64,000 nt of DNA, taken from the NCBI GenBank assembly GCA_030068075.1, contig CM057824.1, positions 128,764,414 through 128,828,413 on the forward strand, given 5' to 3'. Positions 10,090-21,946 of this stretch are shown here, piece by piece (within the stretch, counting starts at the first letter, position 1; every line of letters begins with the position of its first letter). The stretch is from Paguma larvata (lineage: Eukaryota; Chordata; Mammalia; Carnivora; Viverridae). Made by a program: the position numbers and the translations under genes. The notes under the pieces were generated by a model, which made no database searches, was not told where the DNA came from, and saw nothing but the letters and a program-made list of their open reading frames with translations.

Positions 10090-12545
10090 TTATAAAATTT
10101 AATTTATTGATTGATTGATAATAACCCTCTTAATGGACGTAAGGGATGTCTTTCCATTTATTTGCATTTGCTAAGTGCTTTTTCTGTGTTTCATAGTTTT
10201 TAATGTACAACTTTTTACCTCCTTGGTTAATTTTGTTTCTGAATAGTTTATTTGCTCAGGTGTTATACTAAATGTGATTATTTTCATAATTTAATTTTGT
10301 GTAGTAGTTTGTTGGTGTATAGAGACCCTACTGATTTTTGAGTGTTGATTTTATATCCTGCAACTTTACTGAACTTATTAATTATAACGAGTTTTGTAGT
10401 CTTTAGGGTTTTCTACATATAATAATATGTCATCCACAAACAAAGATAGTTCTACTTCTTCCTTTCTAATATGGATGACTTTTATATCTTTTTCTTGCTT
10501 AATTGCTCTGGATAAGATATCCAGTATTACTGAATAAAAAGGGGGAATGTGGGTTCCTTTGCCTTGTTCCAGATCTTAAAGGAAATCTTTCAATTTTTCG
10601 TCACTGAGTATGATGTTGATTGTGGGCTTGTCATTTAGAGCCTTTATTATGTTGAGATAAGCTACTTTACACCTAATTTGTTGACAATTTTTATCGCAAA
10701 TGGGTGTTCAACTTTGCAAAATGCTTTTTTTTTTTTTTTTGGTATCTATCAAGATGATCATGTGATTTTTATCCTTTATTCTGTTAATATGGTATATCAC
10801 ACTGACTGATTTGTGGATGTTGAACTATCCTCATTGGTTATGGTGTATTATATTTTTAATGTTCTGTGAAGTTTGCTTTACTAATATTTTGTTGAAGATT
10901 TTTACACCGATGTTCATGAGGGATATTGGACTCTAATTTTCTTTTACTATAACGTTTTTATCTGGTGTTGGTTTCAAGGTGACGCTGGTCTCATAAAATG
11001 AGTTTGAAAGTGTTCCCTCCTCATTTGTTTTTAGGAATAGTTTAAAAATAATTGATATTAATTCTTTTTTCAAAGTTTCATAAAATTCACCTATGAAGTC
11101 ATCATAGTCCCAAACTTTTGTTTATTAGGAGGTTTTAGATTACCTATTTATTTTTATTTTTTATTTTTTTACATTTATTTATTTTTGAGAGACAGAGAGT
11201 GAACAGGGGAGGGGCAGAGGGAGAAGGAGGCACAGAATCCTAAGTAGACTCCAAGGCTCTGAGCTGTCAGCACAGAGCCCAATATGGGGCTCAAACCCAC
11301 AAACTGTGAGATTGTGACCTGAGCCGAAGTCGGATGCTCAGCCGACTGAGCCACCCAGGTGTCCCCAGATTACATATTTAATCTCCCTATCTGTTATTTT
11401 TCTGTTCAGGTTTTCTACTTCTTATTAGTCTTGATAGTTTGTATGTTCTTAGTAATTTATCCATTTCTTTTAGATTGTCCAACTTGGTGGCATAGAATTT
11501 TTCATATTAGTCTTTTATTATCTTTTTTATTTTTCTCCTATCAGTTGCAATATTTCCTCTTTCATTTCTGATTTCATTTAGTCGAGTATTCTGTCTGGAT
11601 TTTGGTTAGTCCATTTAAAAGGTTTTAAATTTTGTTTATCTTTTCAAAAAACCAACTCAGTGCATTGGTTTTATTCTCTTGTTCTATTCTCTATTTCATT
11701 TACTCCTGCTCTGATTTTTATTATTTTCTTCCTTCTGCTAAATTTGGGTTAAGTTTGCCCTAAAAATAATTCTTTGGGTTGTAAAGTGAGGTTATTTGAG
11801 ATCTTTTTTTTCTTTTTTAACATAGATGTTTATTGCTATAAACTTCTCTCTTAGTCCTGGTTTTGTTGTATCCTATAAGTTTTGGTATATGCTGTGTTTG
11901 TTTTCATTTGTCTCAAGCCATTTTCTAATTCTTCTTTTGATCCTTTCTGTAATCCAATGGTTGTTCAAGAATGTGTTGTTAACATCCATGCAATTGTGAG
12001 TTTTCCTGTTTTTCTTTTGTTATTGATTTCTAGTTTTATGGCATTTTGTTTGGAAAAAGATATTTGGAATGATTTTAATCTTGTTAACTTTATTATTTAT
12101 TAATTTGGACCTAGCATGTGATTCATCCTATAGACTGTTCTGCGTGCATTTGAGAAAAATGTGTATTCTGTTGCTGTTAGGTATATGTACTGTATATATC
12201 TGTTAGGTCCTTTTGGTCTGTAATATTACTCAAGTTTGCTCTCTTTATTCATTTTCTGTTTGGATCATCTCTCCATTTCTGAAAGTGGGATATTGAAATC
12301 TATTATTGTATTGGTGTCTATTTTGCTCTTCAGATCTATCAGTGTTTGCTTTATATATTTAGGTGCTTTGATGTTGGGTACATATATATTCATAATTGTT
12401 CTATCTTTCTGTTGAAATAATCATTTTAATATTATGTAAAGACCTTATTTGTCTATTATGACAGTTTTGACCTAATGTCTATTTTGTTTGATATAAGTGT
12501 AACACTCCTGCTCTCTTTTGGTCACCATTTGCATGGAAAATTTTT
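10090..12545 (-). pseudogene. LINE-1 ORF2 relic, antisense
   Basis: About 2.4 kb follows the antisense of L1M ORF2 in order. It runs from GATGTCTTTCCATTTATTTG at the left, through TATCCTGCAACTTTACTGAA, ATGTCATCCACAAACAAAGA, TCATAAAATGAGTTTGAAAG and TCAAAAAACCAACTCAGTGC, to GGTGTCTATTTTGCTCTTCA at the right. This covers much of the reverse-transcriptase and part of the endonuclease region. Stops and indels break all frames. The 3' end of ORF2 and the 3' UTR are missing on this orientation, unless the rearranged segments at 9045-10085 belong to it. A SINE splits it at 11151-11366. Confidence 0.82.
11151..11366 (-). mobile_element. Feliform SINE inside LINE-1 ORF2
   Basis: Complete antisense copy flanked by AGATTACCTATTTA (11137-11150) and AGATTACATATTTA (11367-11380), a 14-bp duplication with one mismatch. 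ORF2 sequence continues without loss across the duplication. Confidence 0.95.
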
Positions 12546-12549
12546 TACA

Positions 12550-12930
12550 TTTGGTCAGGGGCCACAGGCAGGCCTGAAGCAGTGGTTTTCAAGGCAGCAA
12601 GTCTGGTGATTGGGTCCATTGGTGGGTTTTCTCTCTCTTTTCTTCAGAGTAAAATTCATGAGCCAATGCTGAAAATTCTCTCGGCACTGCTGTGCCTGGT
12701 TGGAAGATGGATGGTACTGATAAAGTGAGACTTTTATTTCTACTTTTTATAATGTTTCTTTTCTTGCTTCTTTGTTCCACTAGAGTCCTGTAACTGCTCT
12801 CCTCAATTCCAGAGCTCTTGTAAAGGCATCCTTGCTCTTTATGAAAGAGCAGTCAGTGTTTCTGTTGGCGGAAGAGTACAGAGACATACCATTCTGCCAT
12901 CTTCTAATGTCACTCTCTCCTCTTGATATT
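12550..12930 (-). mobile_element. Probable LINE-1 5' UTR relic, antisense
   Basis: The sequence is more GC-rich than its surroundings and resembles antisense mammalian LINE-1 5' UTR (GGCAGGCCTGAAGCAGTGG, ACAGAGACATACCATTCTGC, CATCTTCTAATGTCACTC). It follows ORF2 directly, so ORF1 is absent. Either an internal deletion removed it or two fragments lie side by side. Confidence 0.5.
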
Positions 12931-13574
12931 TTTAAATGCATGTTCGGTTCCTTTTTCTTTTTCAACATATTGAATTAGATTTTTATTGATATTTATAAGT
13001 TACTGAAGAACAGCTCATAATATGCTGCACACTGATATTCAGACCCACGTTTGCAATTTTGTGTTAACCATTTTCACAGCCTTCCCTATACATGTCCTCA
13101 ACTCTCTCCAGTTGTTTTCCTACAAAACTTGTTTTTTTTTTTGTTTTTTTCAATATAATTCACTATATTCACTAATATCTCCAATATTTTTTTCAATCAT
13201 CTTAAAATCTCAGAGAAATTGTGAGCCCTTCTCTCATACACCTAAAAAATCAAACACCAGACTCTTTTTATTTTATGTTGAAAGAGACTTTCGAACTGAC
13301 CTCTTATTTTCATATCTTTACACTACCTTTGTTTATAAATAGATTACATTTTGTCAAATTATATATAATTATTTTATTCTTATTCAGTGTTTCATAAACT
13401 TAGGAATCCCAAAAGTAACCAGTTTCTCTCTATTACCACCTTAAACTATGTACATTTTTATCTTGCTTGAATTACTTTAGTATTCTGCTAATTATTTCTG
13501 CTTTGAGTCCACTACCCCTCTAGTCTCTCCACAGTAAATTATCTACCTAAAAAACGAAGTGGTATTTTAAAAGT
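12931..13574. other. Non-coding AT-rich DNA
   Basis: Nothing recognisable. A 106-codon frame at 13022-13342 is Phe/Ser-rich, has no domain and reflects T-rich sequence. Confidence 0.5.
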
Positions 13575-13920
13575 AGTTAAAATCATGCTGGTTCTTTGCT
13601 TATAACTCCCAAAGTCTTCCCATCCCAGACAGAATGAATCCAATGAGTCTTATGTACCTACAAGGCCCACTATGACATCTGCCTTCCTCACCAACCACAT
13701 TGTCTTCTACACATCAACTATGTATATCTCTGTGCCTGCACTGAGCTCATTAGTTTTCTTGGCACTCACAATCCTACTTTGTTCTTAGAGTAATGGATTT
13801 TCTGTGCCAGTGCCAAGAAGAATTTTATTCCAGAGTCATGACCACATCCCTTATTTAATTCATGCTTTTGGTCAAATGTTTTTCCTTCAAGGACACTGCT
13901 CTGCCCAATGTAATTGTCAT
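13575..13920 (+). mobile_element. L2 relic, sense
   Basis: The order of phrases follows an L2 3' half: AGTTAAAATCATGCTGGTTC, ACTCCCAAAGTCTTCCCATC, CTACAAGGCCCACTATGACA, CTCACCAACCACATTGTCTT and TCCTTCAAGGACACTGCTCT. Divergence is high, as expected for an element fixed before placental mammals radiated. Confidence 0.5.
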
Positions 13921-15011
13921 GCATTCCCATTTATTCTCTGATCTTTCAACCTACTTTCACTTGTTTTTTTTTTCATAGAACTTATATACCTGTTACTGCC
14001 TTTTCTTATATTGTATCAAATATTGTATTATATCATTTTATTTTTTATTTGGTAATATATTACATTATATTATGCTATTTGTATAATTTATTTTATAATT
14101 TCCCTTGAAATATAATTTTCAAGTTGTTAGGACTTTTGTACTATTGTTTGGTATTTACATAAACACTATTGAATAAATGATTGAAAAAAATACATACATT
14201 CCTCTAAACTCTTCTGAACCCTTGTAGAACAATCTCATAAAACATAGTAAGATTGAATAACTTTGCTGCTTAAGAACTTTTGGCATTACTTAATTTCAAA
14301 AGTTGACAGTCGGAATGACATTGATTTTTTATCACCTCTTACCAACCAATCCTTTCAAGCACATTCCTACAATATGACACCAAAATATAAATTTTAATCA
14401 CTCAATACCTAGTATTTTTCACATCTTTTGCTAGCTAGTACTATTTCTCTTCTCTACAACTATCCCTTAAACTGTGGTTGTTGAATCCCTACACATTATC
14501 CAGTATCAATTCTATGCCATTTCTCACATGAGACTTCTTTATACCCCAATCATAATTGAGTTATACTCTCTAGCATTACTACTGCACTTTGCTTCTACCT
14601 TTACTATATTGTGTATTAGCATTTTTCTTATGTTCTAGTCATTTGTGAAAAATGGAAACCTGGCAAAATTCTTGGGAAAAGGATCTACATTTTTCCATTT
14701 TCTGTACATGACAATGTCCCCAACATGGAATAAACAGCACAGATTACCATTGAATAAATGTTTGCAATATAGAATAGAATTGAACAGAAAGAAATGGAAA
14801 GATAAAATCAAACAGAATTCTTTGAAAAATCAATCCTCCAAAGACATTCTCTTCCCCTGGAAATTTATTGTGCTTTTTATCAGCTGTGACATTTGTCTTT
14901 TTCTCTAACAAAATAGTAATCTCCAAAAAACAGCTTTACCTTCTCATCTATATGTTTATAGTTAATACGGTATGTAGTACTAAATAGATACTTAAAAGGT
15001 CATAATTTTAT
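13921..15011. other. Non-coding AT-rich DNA
   Basis: Very AT-rich at about 14030-14110. Overlapping short frames on both strands at 14645-14926 have no family resemblance. No repeat could be named with confidence. Confidence 0.45.
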
Positions 15012-15228
15012 TTTATTTTTTAAAATTTTTTTCAAGTTTATTTTTATAGAGACAGAGACAGCATGAGTGGAGGAGGGGTAGGGAGCAAGGGAGAGAGATA
15101 ATCCCAAGCAGACTTTGTACTGCTAGCACAGAACCCAATGCAGAGCTTGCACCACGAAGCCATGAGATCATGAACTGAGCTGAAACCAAGAGTTAGACGC
15201 TCAACTAACTGAGAACCCAGATGCCCCT
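15012..15228 (-). mobile_element. Feliform tRNA-derived SINE, antisense
   Basis: Antisense copy with GAGACAGAGACAGCATGAGT near the tail and AACTGAGAACCCAGATGCCCC at the head. The A box is damaged (a base change breaks GAGCCACCCAGG). The target duplication is not clear. Confidence 0.88.
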
Positions 15229-15655
15229 TAATAGTTAGTAATTTTAAAAAGCATTGAATTTTATATTGCAGATTCTTAGATATGAAAATTAAAGAAAAAA
15301 TTTAGTTCAAGCTTTGAACTTGACAGATAAGGCCTGAGTACAAACAAAGGATGTTTCTTCTCCCATATAATATAGTATCTGATGTCAATAATCATGACAA
15401 CTAGACTTAATTTGAAGCTATTGCTTTTAAGAGGGTAAAGATAGAATTCATTATAAATTAAACATTTCAATTTTCTTTGAGTTTCTTTATATGCTAGTAA
15501 ACATTATTTTTAGGTAATATTTTTATAATCTTTATTACCCATTAAATTTTCAATTTACCAAATTTAAATTGCAAAGGAATGATAGTTGAAACTTTCTGGA
15601 AAACTAATTATACAAGAAAAAGCAATCTGTGTATATACTACATGCAGTGTGTATC
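15229..15655. other. Non-coding AT-rich DNA
   Basis: No gene or repeat seen between two SINEs. Confidence 0.5.
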
Positions 15656-15671
15656 TACATGCACACATTTT

Positions 15672-15890
15672 GGGGTGCCTGGGTGGCTCAGTCGGTTGAG
15701 CATCTGATTTCGGCTCAGGTCATGATCTCGCGGTCTGTGAGTTCGAGCCCCGCGCTGGGCTCTGTGCTGACAGCTCAGAGCCTGCAGCCTGCTTCATATT
15801 CTGTGTCTCCCTCTCTCTCTGCCCCTCCCCCACTCATGCTCTATCTCTCTCTGTCTCAAAAATAAAAAAATATAAACAAAAATAAAAAAA
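15672..15890 (+). mobile_element. Feliform SINE, near-consensus copy
   Basis: Begins GGGGTGCCTGGGTGGCTCAG. Both internal pol III promoter boxes look intact (TGGCTCAGTCGG and GTTCGAGCCCC). It ends in an AATAAAAAAATATAAAC-type tail. Flanks TACATGCACACATTTT (15656-15671) and TACATACACACAATTTT (15891-15907) form a slightly diverged duplication. It is one of the youngest-looking copies in the window. Confidence 0.96.
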
Positions 15891-15907
15891 TACATACACA
15901 CAATTTT

Positions 15908-18474
15908 CAGTAAAAGGAAATAAAATGAAAATCATAGACAGTGTTAAAAATTTTTAACTGCCCAAAGTAGGAGATATCTTCAATTTTTCTTAATTATTTA
16001 TTGCAGAGATTGAGAGAAGAACTGGTGCTCAGTTTTTCTAGTGCCCAGATTGTCTAATATGCAATGTAATACTCTATGTACAATGACATGAGAAATTACA
16101 TGCAATAAGTCATTTTGAAAAATGAAGTTACAAGAACCAATGGAAAAATAAAACAGGAAAACCAAGTGTGGACTTGATATCAGTAAATTTCTCCCTCACG
16201 ATAAAGTAATTAAACAGAAACCTAAGTGATATGTGTGTGTGTGGACAGGGGATAGAATAAATTATGGGAAGAGAAAACTGAAATCAAATGGAATTGACTT
16301 GAAGTACAATTGAGATGGAATAACTACAGATGAGAATAAAAGGTAGTGAAGGCTATATCTTGAAAAGATTTGTGTCTAGTCAAATAAAAATATTGAAAGT
16401 GTATACCTTCATTGTGTATTCAAAAGCTTTTTTTTTAATAGTATGTTCAGTGATTATACCTTTAAATTTGTAATTATTTTTTTGTTAATAATAGGTTACT
16501 AGAAATATTGGTCTCATTCTATGGTTGATTTGATGGTCTGACACGTTCAGGGAGCAATGGTTTTGATGAGAACCCTTAGACAGCTAAAATGAAATACCTG
16601 ATCTTTAGGTATGACTCCTAATAGGTAAATACATAATCTGAATACAAATGTGTTAGATGGTGAAGCTTAATTTTCAGTGATGTAGTGGTAATGTGAATAG
16701 GATAAATAAATAAAAGATTTAATATTATAAGACCAAGATCTTTACAAGGAGGGAACAGTCTTCTAGGATGAGAAGGTCAGGAATAACTTTTGAGAGTATA
16801 TGACTGTAGCTTGTCATTAAAGAATTTGAGAAGCATATAGGGAGAAGCAAAAGTTAGATTTTCAGGACGAGCATAAGCATTTAAAAATCAGATAAATATG
16901 TAATCACTAACCAAAGTCCCTTTAAATCCCCATCATTCTGCTTTATTCATCAGTATCTTAAGGGTTTTAACTAAAAATTACCGACTCGACCTAATTCAAT
17001 ATCTCTGTGTTCATAGAACATCTTGAGTAAGTTTATTTTATCCAATTTCAATGCTATTAAAGTTGAGTATATGAGCAATGACCGAAGAAAGAATAACAAA
17101 GACCAACTTAATAATGGTAGTTGAGCATTTTGATATAGGGTATTAGGTGGTATCTGGAAGAGAAAATAAATCACTTAAGTTTATAACGTGTTATTTCTAG
17201 CTTGTGGGAATATAATATGTATTAATATTTAATTTGCCTCTGTCTACAATACATTTTTGTGTCAAAGTGTTGCTTTTTAAAATTATAACAATTATTTTAC
17301 TAAAGCACAAAATTGCCCACCAAGTAAGATACATTCATTTACAAAGCCAGCCTCTAATGGGAAATCGGTAAATAAAGGTTTCTTTGAACAACCTCGTGTT
17401 TTAAGTAGAAATAATACGCTTATACTTAGAGACTCTCATGTGCCTTTAATGGAGCAAATGCAGACAAATTATTATAATAATGTTTCACTTCTTCAAGGCT
17501 CAGTAATTTGAGAAAAGATAAATGGATTTAGTAGTTGTGAAGGGGCTGAGAGAATAAAGAAAAAATAAAGAGTATTAAAAGGTCAAAAAACAACTATTTC
17601 AAAAAGAAGCATTATTGTAATTAGATACAGGAGAGAGTAAATAAATAGACACATTATATATTGAACAAAAAAGAACTTAGTTAAATGTCAAATAAGCGGA
17701 CACTTGGATTTTCAAGGTATGCATGTATTTAAGTGATGCACATTAACAGAAGAAGCAAAGGGCCTGTGCCAGTGCTCATACACTTAGGGAAGAGAAGAGA
17801 GGAGAGGGAAGAGCAGAATCACAAGGTAGAAAAAAGAGGTATGTCCTAACTCAGCGAAGGCTAAACTTGGCGTGATCATGGCTACACCGTTTACAGATTG
17901 CTTGGGGATCTCTTTGACATGATGTAGAGATCTTTCGAGAAATTAGTTTCTTGGTCTCATGTTCTATTTTATGTGCTTTCAGCTTAATGCATGTTCGAAG
18001 AAAAAATTTACAAGCAAGAATTTGAGGAAACAATAGCTACTTTCGATGAAGCTGGTAAAAACTATAATCATGGATACCAATAAGTTAAGTCAGATTGATA
18101 ACTGACATTGCAGATTAGAGAAGAAACAAACCTTTATACTCACAAAGGGGCTACCCGCAAAATTTCAGCCATATCGTCATAAACTTTTATAATATTTGGA
18201 ATAAAGAGAAGATAAAAAGAGTTCCAAAGAGCAGAAATCATGGATCATAAGCAAGTTTTGAAGTAAGATTGGCATGACATCAGACTCCTCAACAGCAACT
18301 GAGAGACAAATGCCTTCTAACATTCTGAGGAAAAATAATTTCAACCTGAATTTCATACACAGCCAAAATATAACACAATTGAGGAAGGAAGGATAGACAT
18401 TACCAGGAATTATGTATCAGATAATTTATCTACAATGCAAACTCAAAAGACGATGGTGGGTGTGTTTTATCAAA
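15908..18474. other. Non-coding, apparently single-copy DNA
   Basis: No gene identified. The part from about 18110 to 18474 has a retroelement-like look and continues past the next SINE to about 19050, but I cannot name its family. Confidence 0.45.
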
Positions 18475-18492
18475 AGAGAAGTTAAATTTAAA

Positions 18493-18691
18493 TTTTTAAA
18501 ATGTTTATTTAGTTTAGAGACAAAGCATGAGCAGAGGAGGGGACAGTGTGAGAGAGAGACACAATCCTAAGTGGGCTCCAGGGTCTGAGCTGTCAACATT
18601 GAACCTAACATGGGACACAAACTCAGGGACCATGAGATCATGACATGAGTTGAAGTTGGATGCTTAATTGACTGAGTCACCCAGGCACCCC
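18493..18691 (-). mobile_element. Feliform tRNA-derived SINE, antisense
   Basis: Flanks AGAGAAGTTAAATTTAAA (18475-18492) and AGAGAAATTAAATTTAAA (18692-18709) give an 18-bp duplication with one mismatch. The body is somewhat diverged (TGACATGAGTTGAAGTTGGA). Confidence 0.94.
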
Positions 18692-18709
18692 AGAGAAATT
18701 AAATTTAAA

Positions 18710-19589
18710 AGAAGGAATTATGAGATGGAGTCAACAGGATATTCAACACAGACAAGGAGCAGCAGGTGTGCACAGAACGCCAGGATGGCACCAACCCATG
18801 GAGCCGGGGAATTGAGCATTCAGGACAGTGTGTCTAAGAGATCTAATCTCTAGAAAATTTTATGGACTGACTATCAGAGTGTGGAAGAAGACGTGTTCAT
18901 GAGGACAAAAACATCAAGGACAAACTGACAACCAATGAGTCTATTATTAACATGAGGAACAAAAGTTGCATAAAGAAATAAAACAATGACAGCCAAAGCA
19001 ATGACCAATTTATCATAGTTAAAACAATGATATCTTGTATTGAAGCAAATCTAATGATATACAATGATTTATTTCTGTTTTACTTATTTATTCTATTTTT
19101 ATTTATCTATAACAATATCTATAAAGGTGCTGGTTGGGAGAGGTCCTTTCCTTGTCTTCAGAGATAAAAGTTGGGCGATCCCATGATTCTTCTAGTAATG
19201 GTAAAAAATTTTGAAAAAAAAAATAGACTTCTAAAATTTTCCTTCCATCTCAATTAATTTGATTTCCTAAATCTCACTGGTAGACTTTAGACTATTCTAA
19301 CAAATTCTGGTACATCAACTTTGGTATTTCTGCATTATTTTCTGTCAGCTCAATACAGATTTTCAGATCAATATTATACAGCCATGATGTGCCTATGTCA
19401 ATTCTACTCTTGCCATACTCTCTGAATATTCTATTTAATCTTGAAATTATCTCATTTTTCTACTCTGCAGAATTGTTTCCCCTCCTTTTATTACTTCATT
19501 TTTTGATAGATACACTTGCTAATACCCTCCAAATTGAAACAAAAGAAAATATTCCTCAAACTCACGTACTTTTCCAGATGTTTCATTTC
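18710..19589. other. Non-coding sequence, possible old repeat at left
   Basis: 18710-19050 looks like a continuation of the unknown sequence left of the SINE. The remainder is AT-rich with no recognised gene. The right part may be the upstream end of the L2 that becomes recognisable at 19590. Confidence 0.4.
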
Positions 19590-19988
19590 TAAACTTCTTT
19601 TGTTGTAAAACTTTGTAAGAATCTGTGATCTCCTTCTCTCCTGTCTTATTCTCTCATCCATAACCACTAGAATGATGCCTTTGTCCTCACCACTCACCTG
19701 AAGAGTTATCTTTCATAGTGTCTGGCTAATTCTCTGCATGGCAGTGGATTTATCCGTAACATTTGACATAGTCGATAGCTCTTTTTTCCTTCTGTTGGTT
19801 TTGCAGTATTCCTATTACTTGGTTCTTCTAATACAAAGGCCATCCTTTTCATTTCCTTTGTTGGATTATCATCATAAGTCACTTCTTTGGTGGATTTACA
19901 TAACTCATTTTTTGAAGTGTCCCAGAGATTACTTCTGAGAGCCTGTTCCCTTTACCTCATTCCCTAGGGGGTCACGTTGAGGCCCTTA
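19590..19988 (+). pseudogene. L2 reverse-transcriptase relic
   Basis: In one frame (19738-19938) the residues VDLSVTFDIVDS stand where the L2/CR1-clade reverse transcriptase has LDLSAAFDTVDH, the block holding the first catalytic aspartate. Nearby CCCTAGGGGGTCACGTTGAG corresponds to the PQGSVLGP block. The frame is degenerate and interrupted. A LINE-1 follows immediately at about 19989. L2 3'-end sequence reappears at 22870, so the L2 was probably split by the LINE-1. Confidence 0.6.
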
Positions 19989-20757
19989 ACTTTAGGAATG
20001 TATCCATTTCTTCCAGGTAGTCTAATTAGTTGGCATATAATTTTTCATAATGTTCTATTATAATTGTTTGTGTTTCTGTGGTGTTGGTTGCTATTTTCCT
20101 TCTCTTATTTGTAACTTTATTTAGGTCCTTTATCTTTTCTTTTTGATAGATCTGGTTGGGTTTATCAATTTTATTAATTCTTCAAGGAATCAGCTCCTTG
20201 TATCACCGATCTGTTCTACTGTTTTTGTTTGTTTGTTTCTATATCATGTATTTCTGCTCTAATTTTTATTATATCCCTTCCTCCACTGGCTTTACACTCC
20301 ATCTGTTGTTCTTTTTCTAGCTCCTTTAGGTATAAGGTTAGGTTGTTTATTTGAGACTTTTCTTGCTTATTGAGGTAAGACTGTATTGCATATACTTCCC
20401 TCTTATGACCACTTTTGCTGCATCTCGTTGGTTTTGGACTGTCAGGTTTGCATTTTCATTTGTTTCATGTATTTAAAAAAAAATTCTTTCATTTCTTGGT
20501 CGACGATTCGTTGCTTAGTAGGATGTTCTTCAACCTCCAGTATTTGTAGTTGACATCAAATTTCATAGTGCTGTGGTCAGAAAATATGTATGGTATGATC
20601 TCAACCTTTTTGTATTTGTTGAGGACTGATTTGTGACCCAGTATGTGATCTATTCTGGAGAATTACCCATGTGCACTAAAAAACAATGTGTATTCTACTG
20701 TTTTAGGTTGGAATAATCTGAATATATGTGTTATGTTCATCTAGTCTAATGTATCAT

Positions 20758-21024
20758 TCAAAGCCATTGTTTCCTTATTGATTTCTGCTTAGATGATCTG
20801 TCCATTGATGTAAGTGGGGGGTTAAGTTTCCCTACTATTATTGTACTATTACCAATGAGTTCCTTTATGTTTATTATTAATTGTTTTATGTATTTGGGTG
20901 TTTTCATATTAGGTGCAAAAATATTTACAATCATTATATCTTCTTGTTGGGTTGTCCTTTTTATTATGATACAGTGGTCTTCATCTCTTTTTATAGTCTT
21001 TGGATTAAAGTCTAGTTTTTCCAA
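20758..21024 (-). pseudogene. LINE-1 ORF2 endonuclease domain fragment
   Basis: An 88-residue minus-strand frame matches the endonuclease domain of LINE-1 ORF2p: TTQQEDIMIVNIFAPN near residues 25-40 and STIIVGKLNPPLTSMDRSS near 59-77. The canonical GDFN motif, with catalytic Asp and Asn, reads GKLN here, so the aspartate is lost. Stops bound the frame. This is a dead relic. Confidence 0.8.
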
Positions 21025-21763
21025 TATAAGTATTGCTGCCCTGGGTTCTTTTTGATGTCCATTTGCATGATAAAAAGTTCTCTACCCCCTCTCTTTCAAT
21101 CTGCAGGTATTTTTAGGTTTAAAATGAATCTTTGCAGGCAGCATATACCTGGATATTCTTTTTTATTTATTCTGATACTCTGTGTCTTTTGATTGGAGTG
21201 TTTAGTCCATTTACATTCAGAGTAATTATTGATATGTATTTAGTGCCATTTTATTACTTTTTTGTCATTTTTGGACCATTCTCTGTTCCTTTCTTGTTTT
21301 TGTCACTTTTGGTCTTTCCTTTTCCACTCAAAGAGACCCCTTTAATATTTCTTGGGCTGGTTTGGTGGTCATGAACTACTTTAGTTTTGGTTGGTCTGGG
21401 GAACTCTTTTATCTCTCCTTCTATTCTGAATGATAGCCTTGCTGGATAGAATATTCTTGACTGCAGATATCTTACTTCAGCATGTTGAATATATCATGCC
21501 ATTCCTTTCTGGCTTGTCAACTTTCTGTTGAGAGATCTGCAGCCAGCCTTATGGGTTTTTCCTTGTAAGTTAAGGACTTCTTTTGTCTTGCTGCTTTTAG
21601 GGTTTTCTCTTTATGGCTATATTTTGCAAATTTAATTACAATATATCTTGGTGTTGACCTGTTTTTGTTGATTTTGGTGGGAATTCTCTGTGCTTCTAGA
21701 TCTGGATGTCTGTTTCCTTCCCCAGATTAGGAAATTTTCAACTATAATTTCCTCAAATAAATT

Positions 21764-21946
21764 TTATGCCCCCTTCACTCTCTTCTCTAGGACTCCCATG
21801 ATACCAATATTATTGCATTTGATGGAGTCACTGAGTTCCCAAAGTCTATTCTTGGGTTCCATAATTCTTTCTCTCTTTCGTTCAACATCATTAGTTTCCA
21901 TTATTTTGTCTTCTATTTCACTTATTTGTTCCTCTGAGTCTTCCAT
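21764..21946 (-). pseudogene. LINE-1 ORF1 fragment
   Basis: A 60-residue minus-strand frame matches ORF1p at the end of the coiled coil and the start of the RNA-binding part. It contains EEQISEIEDKIMETN and then RIMEPKNRLWELSDSIKCNN followed by IGIMGV. Intact ORF1p is several times longer. Neighbouring stretches continue in other frames, so the gene is broken by frameshifts. Confidence 0.8.

Noticed and set aside
13022..13342. 106-codon plus-strand frame
   Set aside because: Phe/Ser/Leu-rich translation of T-rich sequence without any motif.
15672..15750. tRNA-like heads with A and B boxes as tRNA genes
   Set aside because: They are the tRNA-derived heads of SINEs. They lack a complete cloverleaf and continue into the SINE body.
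15629..15865. Frames with WVAQSVEHL and Ser-Leu runs (also near 28337, 59615, 61070 and 62266)
   Set aside because: These are translations of the SINE head and CT-rich middle. They recur with every copy and are not proteins.
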